Assembly: GCF_014930455.1 (NCBI RefSeq) | Contig: NZ_JAAIYO010000011.1 | Coordinates: forward strand, 186,001-250,000 | DNA: 64,000 bases | Reading direction: 5' to 3' | DNA from: Corallococcus soli | GTDB lineage: Bacteria; Myxococcota; Myxococcia; Myxococcales; Myxococcaceae | Part shown: positions 1 to 10,281 of the stretch, piece after piece | Numbering within the stretch: the stretch's first letter is position 1 | How the letters are laid out: the number at the start of each line of letters is the position of its first letter | Program-made: the position numbers and the translations under genes | The notes under the pieces: generated by a model | Told to the model about the DNA's origin: nothing | Seen by the model: the letters and a program-made list of their open reading frames with translations, nothing else | The model's database searches: none

Positions 1-899
1 ACACGCTGGTGGGCAGGTGCCTGGATGCGGGCATCAACTTCTTCGACACCGCGAACGTGTACTCGAACGGCCTGTCGGAGGAGCTGCTGGGCAAGGCGCT
101 CGCGCCGAAGCGCTCCCAGGTGGTGCTGGCCACCAAGGTGCGCGGCCGCATGGGCCCGGGCATGAACGAGGTGGGCCTGTCGCGCTACCACATCCTCGAC
201 TCCGTGCACGCGAGCCTGAAGCGCCTGGGCACCGACCACATCGACCTGCTGCAGATCCACGGCTACGACGTGGCCACCCCGCTGGATGAGACGCTGCGCG
301 CGCTGGACGACCTGGTGCGCGACGGCAAGGTGCGCTACCTGGGCGCGTCCAACCTGGCCGCGTGGCAGCTCATGAAGGCGCTGGGCCTGAGCGACAGCCG
401 CAACCAGGCCCGCTTCGAATCGCTCCAGGCCTACTACTCCATCGCCGGCCGCGACCTGGAGCGGGAGGTGGTGCCGCTGCTCAAGGACCAGGGCGTGGGC
501 CTGATGGTGTGGAGCCCGCTGGCCGGCGGCTTCCTGTCCGGCAAGTTCCGCCGCGACTCGCAGGGCCCCGAGGGCTCCCGCCGCGCCGCCTTCGACTTCC
601 CGCCCGTGGACCGCGAGCGCGCGTACAACGCCATTGACGTGATGGACGTCATCGCGAAGGAGCAGGAGGCCTCCGTGGCCCGCGTGGCGCTCGCGTGGCT
701 GTTGCACCAGCCGCACGTCACCACCGTCATCCTCGGGGCCAAGACGCAGGCCCAGTTGGAGGACAACCTGGCCGCGTCGGAGCTGCGCCTCACCCCCGCT
801 CAGTTGGAGAAGCTGGACGCCGTCTCCAGGCTCCCCCCCGAGTACCCGGGCTGGATGGTGGAGCGTCAGAACGCGGACCGCTTCCCCCCGGCCCGCTGA
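1..899 (+). CDS. Aldo/keto reductase, 5'-truncated by window edge
   Basis: NAD(P)H-dependent aldo/keto reductase, probably cytosolic, substrate unknown. The frame is open from the first bases of the window (codons before the first GTG at 9 read T-L-V), so the N terminus lies upstream. The usual catalytic tetrad is visible: Asp and Tyr in INFFDTANVYSNG, Lys in VVLATKV, His in LLQIHGYD. Later family signatures are VRYLGASNLAAWQ, MVWSPLAGGFLSGK and the C-terminal cofactor-phosphate region TTVILGAKTQAQLEDNL. About 297 residues are present, close to a complete AKR (about 330). The family call is firm; the subfamily (AKR11/12/13-like, general stress or sugar-aldehyde reductase) is a guess. The gene ends at TGA 897-899 and is followed by a 450-bp gap. 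Confidence 0.93.
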   Translation, partial: TLVGRCLDAGINFFDTANVYSNGLSEELLGKALAPKRSQVVLATKVRGRMGPGMNEVGLSRYHILDSVHASLKRLGTDHIDLLQIHGYDVATPLDETLRALDDLVRDGKVRYLGASNLAAWQLMKALGLSDSRNQARFESLQAYYSIAGRDLEREVVPLLKDQGVGLMVWSPLAGGFLSGKFRRDSQGPEGSRRAAFDFPPVDRERAYNAIDVMDVIAKEQEASVARVALAWLLHQPHVTTVILGAKTQAQLEDNLAASELRLTPAQLEKLDAVSRLPPEYPGWMVERQNADRFPPAR

Positions 900-1351
900 G
901 CCCATTCCACTCGCAGTCCCATCCATGCGGACTTTTTCAAACGCGCTGGATGGACCCGACCTGCTGCATGCGTCCGGGAGGGGTGCCGCCGGGATGTCCG
1001 CGCCTCCACGGACAGTCCGGGATGGCGAGCATCCACGGAGTCAGGGCCCGGGGCTCCAGGTGCGGTGAAAGACACGGAGGGTGTTTGGGATTGGGACGGA
1101 CTCCCGATATCTTGGGGATTGTGAAGCGCTCGGTGAACCCGGGCGTGGTCCACGGTGCCCACGCGCCTGCCTGGCAACACCCCCGTGTGGTCGGGGTCGC
1201 GTGGAAGGAGTGCGGTCGCCCGGATGACCTTGGAGGTCCGGTGCGCGGCGGCTTCGTTGCTTCGTGGGGGGCCTGTCCGGGCCCCGGGGATTCCCCGGGG
1301 CCCGGGTAACCTTTCCTCCCTGGGAAGGGAGGGGCGCCTGCCTGGACTGCC
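900..1351. other. Intergenic gap between convergent genes
   Basis: 452 bp between the aldo/keto reductase (+) and the head-GIN gene (-). Open frames here are short and lack family motifs or good ribosome sites. The only clear structure is the palindrome at 1277-1305. I see no gene. Confidence 0.6.
1277..1305. terminator. GC-rich perfect hairpin, candidate terminator
   Basis: Two 14-base arms (1277-1290 and 1292-1305) are exact reverse complements around a single central T, giving a perfect 29-base palindrome of almost pure G and C. It lies 47 bp past the stop of the minus-strand head-GIN gene and 380 bp past the aldo/keto reductase. There is no T-run on either side, so a classic intrinsic terminator is not proven. 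It may instead stabilise mRNA 3' ends. Confidence 0.5.
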
Positions 1352-2080
1352 TCAGCGCTTGGAGTCGATGCGGGAGCCGCCGCTGACTTCGAGCTTGGAG
1401 TTCTGGGGGCGCACGGACAGGCTGATGACGCTGCCGCCGGACGCCTCGCCGGAGACGCTGCTGGGGGCATCCGCCTCCACGATGGCGCCGCCGCTCGCGT
1501 CCACGTCCAGGCTCTTCACGCCCTGGAGCTCGCGGGCATGGAGCTGGGAGCCGCCGCTGACCTCGGCGTCCACATGCTCCGCGCGGCCGATGAGCGTCAC
1601 CTGGGCGCCGCCGCTGGCCTCCGCGTCCACCTTCTTCGCGTCCACGCCGCGCACGGTGATTTCGGCGCCGCCGCTGGCCTCGGCCTCGAACTCGTCCGCC
1701 GCGGTGGCTTCGGCCTCCATGTGGCTGCCGCCGCTGGCCTCCACCTGGTCGATGCGGGGCGAGGACACGATGAGGCGCACCCGGCCGTTCAGGCCACCCC
1801 AGAGCCCCTTGCGTTCGATCCGCGTGGTGAGGATGCCGTCCTCCACGACCAGCCGGATGCGGGACAGGGACTCGGCGGGGCCTTCCAGGCGGACGGACTT
1901 GGGGCCCACCTTCACCTGGGCGTGCATGCCGTGGCCCACGGAGACGCCGTGGAAGTCCTCCACCTGGCGCGTCTCACCGGTGCCTTGGCTGGGAGGGGTC
2001 TTGGCGTCCTCCGCGTGGGCGGTACAGGCGGCGGTGGAGAGGCAGCAGGCGACGAGCACGGACAGCGGGGCGATCCTCAT
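1352..2080 (-). CDS. Head-GIN (DUF2807) domain exported protein
   Basis: Predicted 242-residue exported protein of unknown function in the head-GIN/DUF2807 (putative autotransporter adhesin-like) family. The N terminus MRIAPLSVLVACCLSTAAC is a signal sequence, possibly lipoprotein-type, although TAAC is a weak lipobox. The body is a right-handed beta-solenoid pattern in which EASGGA/EVSGGS recurs about every 18-20 residues at least seven times. An upstream in-frame ATG (2122) exists, but the ATG at 2080 has GGAG eight bases upstream and starts the signal peptide, so it was chosen. Monocistronic, with the hairpin at 1277-1305 downstream. Known members bind or scaffold at the envelope, but no reaction can be assigned. 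Confidence 0.8.
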   Translation of the reverse strand: MRIAPLSVLVACCLSTAACTAHAEDAKTPPSQGTGETRQVEDFHGVSVGHGMHAQVKVGPKSVRLEGPAESLSRIRLVVEDGILTTRIERKGLWGGLNGRVRLIVSSPRIDQVEASGGSHMEAEATAADEFEAEASGGAEITVRGVDAKKVDAEASGGAQVTLIGRAEHVDAEVSGGSQLHARELQGVKSLDVDASGGAIVEADAPSSVSGEASGGSVISLSVRPQNSKLEVSGGSRIDSKR

Positions 2081-2200
2081 GGTCGGCTCCAGACAGACGT
2101 GGCGCGGGACGCAGGAGCACATCCCGGCGGGATGCCCCAGGTACGCGGGAGCCGGCGGGTGATTGCGTGCCCGTGACGGGACGCCTCGGGGGCGCCCCTG

Positions 2201-5170
<2,970 letters not shown>

Positions 5171-5360
5171 CGAAGGGGGCCGACTCTACACCCGTGGAGG
5201 GAGGGTCGCGAAAGGCCCGGACCCCGGTTTCTGGGCGGATGCCAGGACTTGCGGGGATGAAGCCTCCGTCCGGATGAAGACCGGTTTTCCCCGGCGCGTC
5301 AGGTGAGTGTCCGGCACCGGGGGCTGTGCACAGGAAGGGCGGAGCCAGCGGAGGGGCCGC

Positions 5361-5936
5361 TCACGGGTTCGTGAAGGAGGAGGGCAACAGCGCGCGGACC
5401 TCACCGGCGAAGACCGGGACGCTGCGAGCCAATCCGTCCAGGAGCTTCATCAGGGAGATGGGTGGATTGCGCAGGGCCTCGGCCTGGGCCCTGAGCATTT
5501 CCAGCACCGTCTCCGGAGCCTGGCTGAGCAGGTGTTGAAGGAAGGTGTCAGGCGCCTGGGCCTGGAGGGTCGCGGGCAGGTGTTTCTGCCTGAAGTCACG
5601 CAGGTTGCTCGTGACGAGGGTCTGGGCACCGACATGCACGGCGGCGGCGAGGACGTGCCGGTCCTTCTCCGAGTTGGTCATGGAGGCGATGAGTCCTTCG
5701 TGGCCCGTCACCATGGCTTCGGGAAAGGCGGCCTTCATGGCGGCCACGCGCCGGGTGGCCTTCTCCTCCGAAAGGCCGAGTGCCTTGACGAGGTTGCGAC
5801 GGGTCTCTTCGAGGATGAGCTCCGTCCAGTGAATCTGGATGAGGCCCTCATGGGCCGCGCTCAGCAACGTGTCGCAGACCGAGAGGGGAATCAGGACGTT
5901 CGCATCGAGGACGACCGGGAACGGGGCATGAATCAC
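5361..5936 (-). CDS. PIN-domain protein, VapC-like toxin candidate
   Basis: Predicted PIN-fold ribonuclease of 191 residues. The first acidic motif is VVLDANVLIP near the N terminus. Further conserved acidic positions fit SNSEKDRHVLAAAVHVGAQTLVTSNLRDF, where the ...KDRHVLAAA...LVTSNLRDF pattern is typical of PIN proteins. The start is GTG at 5936 with only a weak upstream GAG, so expression may rely on coupling to the HTH gene ending 24 bp upstream. It is longer than a standard VapC (about 130 residues) and belongs to the larger PIN_3-like group that pairs with excisionase-type HTH genes. Toxicity is inferred from this pairing, not shown. Confidence 0.85.
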   Translation of the reverse strand: MIHAPFPVVLDANVLIPLSVCDTLLSAAHEGLIQIHWTELILEETRRNLVKALGLSEEKATRRVAAMKAAFPEAMVTGHEGLIASMTNSEKDRHVLAAAVHVGAQTLVTSNLRDFRQKHLPATLQAQAPDTFLQHLLSQAPETVLEMLRAQAEALRNPPISLMKLLDGLARSVPVFAGEVRALLPSSFTNP

Positions 5937-5960
5937 GGAAGGCAGGGCCTCGCGTTCTCT

Positions 5961-6452
5961 TCATTCGAGTTCGGGATAGCCCCCGGCGTCCTGACTCTCC
6001 CGCATCATCGCGTCGAGCCGGGCGCGGCGGTCGGACTTCTGTCGCGAGCGATATTCGAGGACGTCCTTGCTGTACACGCGCCGGTGGGTGCCCGTGCGGT
6101 GGAAGGGAATCCGACCCTCGTCGAGCAGTTGCACCAGGTACTGCCGTGACACGTTGAGCAGGTTCGCGGCCTGCTGGGTCGTGAGCTCCTTGTGGACGGG
6201 AACCACGGTGACCGCATCACCCGACGCGAGGATGGCCAGCAGTTGCTGCATCAGCGTCAGCACATCCGTCGGCAGGGGCACGGATTCATGGTTGGGGCCC
6301 AGCAGTGAGAAGAGCGGATGTCCGCCCCCCTTCTCGCTCAGCTCCCGGGTGATGAGCTGCGCCAGCTTCCGCACCTGCTCCAACGACACGTCACTGGCGG
6401 CCACGGGCTCCGAGGCACGAGGCGGAAGGGCATCAGCGGTCGGTGAAGTCAT
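5961..6452 (-). CDS. Excisionase-family HTH protein, antitoxin candidate
   Basis: 163-residue DNA-binding protein. The C-terminal half holds a MerR/excisionase-type winged HTH (about residues 90-145): LTTQQAANLLNVSRQYLVQL, then GRIPFHRTGTHRRVYSKDVLEY. The N-terminal half is helical and could contact the PIN partner. It starts at ATG 6452 with a strong GAGGAGG eight to ten bases upstream and ends 24 bp before the PIN gene, so the two form an antitoxin-first operon. By analogy with other HTH/PIN modules it should neutralise the PIN protein and autorepress its promoter in the roughly 180 bp shared with the divergent exonuclease gene. Confidence 0.85.
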   Translation of the reverse strand: MTSPTADALPPRASEPVAASDVSLEQVRKLAQLITRELSEKGGGHPLFSLLGPNHESVPLPTDVLTLMQQLLAILASGDAVTVVPVHKELTTQQAANLLNVSRQYLVQLLDEGRIPFHRTGTHRRVYSKDVLEYRSRQKSDRRARLDAMMRESQDAGGYPELE

Positions 6453-6635
6453 GGGTGCCTCCTCGGCCGGCCAGTTCCAGGCCAGGGGAAATCATGTCCA
6501 CATTCGACGCAAACGCAAGTGATGCCAGGAGGATATGCTAAGGTATGGAACCTGGAAATGCCGCAACTCCAACCTGGAGGAGAAGAATCCCCGGGCCTCC
6601 CGTCCGTCCTGGAGGTGGGTTACGACGGCGGCGAC

Positions 6636-8531
6636 ATGGACACCTCCGCCTCCCCGCGCACCGTCACCGGCCGCGTCGACGTGCATCCCCGTGGTTTCGG
6701 CTTCCTCACCGTGCAGAAGCCCGGTGCCCCCGAGGTGCTGTCCGCGTTCATCACGCCCCCGGACCTGAACCCCCTCTTCGCGGGCGACATCGTCTCCGCC
6801 ACCGTGACGGCCTCCGCCGAAGGCCGGTGGACCGCGTCCGGCCTGTCGCTCGTGGAGCGCTCGCGCACCGTCGTCTACGGCGAGGTGGTGTCACGCCGGG
6901 GCGCCTTCTTCCTGCGCATCGACAAGGAGGTCTCCAACACCGAGTGGCCCCTGGACCCGGGCACCACCCCCATCCAGGCCAATGACGCTGTCGTCGCCCG
7001 CATCGCGGACGGCAAGGTCGTGCTGCTCTACAAACTGGAGCCCGGCGCCGACCGCTCCCTGGAGCGCGTCATCGCCCGCCACGGCCTGCACCGCGACTTC
7101 CCCCAGGAGGTCGTCGCCGAGGCCCTCCGCGCCCGGGAAGTCCCCCACGCCCTGGGCACCCGCCGCGACCTGCGCGCCATCCCCACCGTCACCGTGGACG
7201 CGCCCTCCACCCGCGACATCGACGACGCCATCTCCGTGCTGCCCGCGGGCCCTGACGGCGCCGTGCGCCTGCTCGTGTCCATCGCGGACGTGGGCGAGTC
7301 CGTGAAGGAGGGCAGCGCCCTGGACCTGGAGGCCCGCGCCCGCGCCACCAGCGTGTACCTGGCCGGCCGCGTGCTCCCCATGCTCCCGGAGGAGCTGTCC
7401 TCGCACTGGCTCAGCCTCGTGCCCGACCAGGAGCGCCACTGCCTCACCGTGGAGCTGCGAATCGACCCCGACGGCCGCGTCACCTCCGCGGACGTCTATG
7501 AGAGCCTCATCCGCTCCTGGGCCCGGCTGAACTACGACGAGGTCGCGGAGTTCCTGGACGACGGCACCGTGTCCCCCGCCATGGAGTCCGTGCGCGAGGC
7601 CATGCCCTGGTTCCGGCTGGCGGCGGCCCGCCTCGCCGTGTCCCGCGCGGCCCGGGGCGGCATGGTGATGTCCCGCGACGAGGCGCGCTTCACCTTCGAC
7701 ACCGCCACCGGCGCCGTGTCCGGCCTCGCCGGGGAGAAGGACACCTCCGCGCACGGGATGATCGAGCGCTTCATGGTCGCCGCCAACGAGGCCATGGCCA
7801 TGTGGCTGATGACGCGCGGCGTGCCCACCGTGTTCCGCGTGCACGAACAGCCCGACCCGCAGCGCGTGGCGGACGTGAACGCGTTCGCGCTGCACTCGGG
7901 GTTCGCGGCCGGCTTCGGCGCACAGCTGACGCCCCTGGCCCTGGCCGCGTTCGACCGGCAGATCTCCGGCGCGAAGGCGGAGCCCGCGCTGCGCTCCGTG
8001 CTGCGCCGCTCACTGGGCCCGTCCCGCTACACCGTGAAGCCCGGCCCGCACTTCGGCCTGGCCGCGCCCCTGTACCTGCACTTCACGTCCCCCATCCGCC
8101 GGTACGCGGACCTCGCCGTGCACCGGCTCATCAAGGCGTACCTCCAGGGCCGCCGTGACTTCGTGCACGAGGACCCGGAGGTCGAGCTGCTCGCCCAGCA
8201 CATCAACCTGCGCGCCCGCTCCGCCAACCGCGCGGAGGTGGACCGCCACCACGAGCTGGAGGCCCGCTTCATGGCCACCCGCATCGGGCAGCAGTTCCCG
8301 GCGCGCATCGTGCGTGTGAAGCCCTTTGGCCTCGTCACGCAACTGGATGGCATGTGGGTGGAGGGCATGGTGCCCGCGGACGGCCTCGCCGGCGGCCCCT
8401 ACCGCCCCGACGCGCGCGAGCTGTCCATGGTGGGCGCCACGCGGACCTTCACCGTGGGCATGCCGGTGAAGGTCAAGGTCGTCTCCACCGACGAACAGCT
8501 GGGCCGCGTGGAGTTCTCCCTGGTGGAGTGA
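6636..8531 (+). CDS. RNase II/R-family 3'-5' exoribonuclease (RNB domain)
   Basis: About 631 residues. An N-terminal OB/cold-shock-like region (GRVDVHPRGFGFLTVQ) is followed by the RNB catalytic domain (about 175-500), with VTVDAPSTRDIDDAISV carrying the metal-binding acidic residues and FTSPIRRYADLAVHRL near its end. An S1 RNA-binding domain (about 553-630; ARIVRVKPFGLVTQLDG) closes the protein. It should degrade RNA processively in the cytosol. It is shorter than E. coli RNase R (813) and lacks its long N- and C-terminal extensions, nearer RNase II in size. The start is uncertain: ATG 6636 opens the conserved region but has no close Shine-Dalgarno; in-frame starts at 6519, 6522 and 6558 are possible. 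Confidence 0.92.
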   Translation: MDTSASPRTVTGRVDVHPRGFGFLTVQKPGAPEVLSAFITPPDLNPLFAGDIVSATVTASAEGRWTASGLSLVERSRTVVYGEVVSRRGAFFLRIDKEVSNTEWPLDPGTTPIQANDAVVARIADGKVVLLYKLEPGADRSLERVIARHGLHRDFPQEVVAEALRAREVPHALGTRRDLRAIPTVTVDAPSTRDIDDAISVLPAGPDGAVRLLVSIADVGESVKEGSALDLEARARATSVYLAGRVLPMLPEELSSHWLSLVPDQERHCLTVELRIDPDGRVTSADVYESLIRSWARLNYDEVAEFLDDGTVSPAMESVREAMPWFRLAAARLAVSRAARGGMVMSRDEARFTFDTATGAVSGLAGEKDTSAHGMIERFMVAANEAMAMWLMTRGVPTVFRVHEQPDPQRVADVNAFALHSGFAAGFGAQLTPLALAAFDRQISGAKAEPALRSVLRRSLGPSRYTVKPGPHFGLAAPLYLHFTSPIRRYADLAVHRLIKAYLQGRRDFVHEDPEVELLAQHINLRARSANRAEVDRHHELEARFMATRIGQQFPARIVRVKPFGLVTQLDGMWVEGMVPADGLAGGPYRPDARELSMVGATRTFTVGMPVKVKVVSTDEQLGRVEFSLVE

Positions 8532-8547
8532 CTTCGGTGGGGTGACT

Positions 8548-9288
8548 TCAGCCCGCCAGCGGCAGGCCCTCCGTGGACTCCAGGAGGGCCTTCCCGCGCA
8601 CCCATCCGAGCAGCCCGCTGGACGACTTCACCAGGTACCAGACGTCGTCCCGGTCGCCCTTCGCCGGGATGCTCGCGGCCAGCACCTGCACCTTGGACCC
8701 CTGCGCGGTGTGGGCCACCACCGCGGCGCCGGTGCGGGCCTGCGCCAGCGGGAAGGACTTCTTCACCGTGGCCTCCACGCCCACCGCGTACAGCTCCTGC
8801 GGCACGCGGTTCAGCTTCCACGCCTTGCGGTCCAGCGCGTACTTCTCCCGCCGGTGCCAGAAGCCCATCCACGTATCGACCAGGACGATGCCGTTGCCCT
8901 TCGCCTCCGTGAGGGCCCGCACGTCACCCAGCGCCTTCACGCCCCTGCCGTCGTAGCCGTAGAGGAAGAAGCGGTGGTCGTCGTCCACGTCGCCCACGGA
9001 GTGCACGAGCAGCTCCTTCCACGTGTCGCCCGTGTCCAGGTCCACCACCGTGAAGCCGCTCACCTCGTTGCCGGCCGCGTTGCCCTGCAGCGTGGTGGCG
9101 CCGACCTTCAGCGTGAACTTCCCGTCGGCGCCCGGCGTCAGCGACACCGCTTCGGGCTTGCCGTCACCATCCAGGTCCACGCTGGAGGACTTCACGGGCG
9201 CGTCATTCGTCGCCCCGGGCTGGGCTCCGGCGGGAGCGGCGGCGAGCAGCACGGCGGAGGACAGCACGGCCAGCAGGGACGTCTTCAC
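8548..9288 (-). CDS. Exported repeat/SH3-like protein
   Basis: 246-residue exported protein of unknown function. GTG 9288 begins the signal peptide VKTSLLAVLSSAVLLAAAPAGA, with GAGGT eight bases upstream; a longer in-frame start at 9324 is less likely. After cleavage the sequence VDLDGDGKPEAVSLTPG is an FG-GAP/VCBS-type calcium-loop motif, followed by a second DxDxG-like stretch (VDLDTGDTWKELLVHSVGDVDDDH). The C-terminal third (TAQGSKVQVLAASIPAKG ... YLVKSSSGLLGWVRG) looks like a bacterial SH3 domain. Probably periplasmic or surface-located. Convergent with the exonuclease gene (16 bp between stops). Confidence 0.75.
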   Translation of the reverse strand: MKTSLLAVLSSAVLLAAAPAGAQPGATNDAPVKSSSVDLDGDGKPEAVSLTPGADGKFTLKVGATTLQGNAAGNEVSGFTVVDLDTGDTWKELLVHSVGDVDDDHRFFLYGYDGRGVKALGDVRALTEAKGNGIVLVDTWMGFWHRREKYALDRKAWKLNRVPQELYAVGVEATVKKSFPLAQARTGAAVVAHTAQGSKVQVLAASIPAKGDRDDVWYLVKSSSGLLGWVRGKALLESTEGLPLAG

Positions 9289-9372
9289 GGGAGCAGGACC
9301 TCGGTGGGGCAGGGCTTGGGGCACTCGGAGGAGGACAGGCTAGCTGCCCGGCCATGGACCCGACACCGGCTT

Positions 9373-9861
9373 TCACCCCGAATGGCGGAAGCGCCCCCGG
9401 AAGTGCCGGTCCAGGAAGGCCTCCGCCTGCGTCAGCGCCTCGCGGGCCTCCGGTGACAACGCGGCCGCCTCCGCCCGCGCCCTGCGCATCATCGAAGCCG
9501 GAGCCGCCGCCACGCCGCCCTCCGGCGGGGGCAGCGAGCGCGCCACCGCCTCCACCCGCGCGTGCGCGGCGTCCACCACCCCCTTCGCCTCGTCCAGGGA
9601 CACCTCCCCTTCAGCGAGCGCGTTCAGGAGCTGGCAGCGGTAGCGGCGGCAGGCCTCCGGACGATCCGTATAAGCGGTGCAACACCGGCCGTTCAGCGCC
9701 GCGCATGGCTGGGGCAGCACCACGGCGCCGTCTTCTCGGGTGGTGAGAGGCAACCCACGTTGGCCCAGCGCCCCCGACTCATGGGGTTGGAGCGGCACCT
9801 GGGTGAAGAGGGTGCCGTCACAGCACATGCCGCAGTGGAGGCAGAGGGTGGACAGGGGCAT
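9373..9861 (-). CDS. YkgJ-family cysteine-cluster protein
   Basis: 162-residue cytosolic protein with the YkgJ/Fe-S-oxidoreductase-like cysteine pattern: LCLHCGMCCDG at the N terminus, then QPCAALNGRCCTAYTDRPEACRRYRC. The eight or so conserved Cys residues probably ligate zinc or an Fe-S cluster. The C-terminal part is an Ala/Glu-rich helical tail. ATG 9861 was preferred because it directly precedes the Cys motif; an in-frame start at 9918 would add 19 residues. Family function is not established, and neighbours give no clue. Confidence 0.85.
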   Translation of the reverse strand: MPLSTLCLHCGMCCDGTLFTQVPLQPHESGALGQRGLPLTTREDGAVVLPQPCAALNGRCCTAYTDRPEACRRYRCQLLNALAEGEVSLDEAKGVVDAAHARVEAVARSLPPPEGGVAAAPASMMRRARAEAAALSPEAREALTQAEAFLDRHFRGRFRHSG

Positions 9862-10281
9862 GGCGAGGAATCCAGATAACCGCTCCGAGGGGCGCGAGTC
9901 ATCCCGGACGTGTTTCACCGTGTCTCAGCCCCCCGAGGCCGGAGACGTCCCACCACCTGACATGCGACATGCCCGGATCGCACTGAGTGCTGGGATGACC
10001 CGCTTTTCGTGGGTAGCGCGCGACCCGAGGATGGGACATGCGTGCACCCGTCTTGGAAGGCCATGCGTCTGTCCGTGGAAGGATTTCTCCATTCGTGAGA
10101 AGCGACTCGAAGACAATCCGAAGGCTGCTTGCCGATGCGGCCCGAAGGTCTGAGTGCAAGCAGGGTGAATCGTCTCCACTCTGTGGGAATCCGAGTTCCC
10201 CGGGTCGCCCGTAACTGGGGAGAGCACAGTTTCTTCGGACGTCGTAGGATCATGCCTCGTAGGACATCGAGGGAGCCCCCA
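9862..10281. other. 420-bp intergenic region between divergent genes
   Basis: Lies between the YkgJ gene (-) and the PilZ gene (+) and must hold both promoters. Its right part (about 10080-10280) is noticeably less GC-rich than the coding DNA. I could not assign -35/-10 boxes with confidence and see no gene. Confidence 0.5.

Noticed and set aside
937-1470. Minus-strand frame running into the head-GIN gene
   Set aside because: Mostly Pro/Arg/Ala, and overlaps the strong palindrome and the end of the real gene in another frame.
10129-10281. 5' extension of the PilZ gene
   Set aside because: Upstream codons show no family sequence, and the ATG at 10282 has a good ribosome site.
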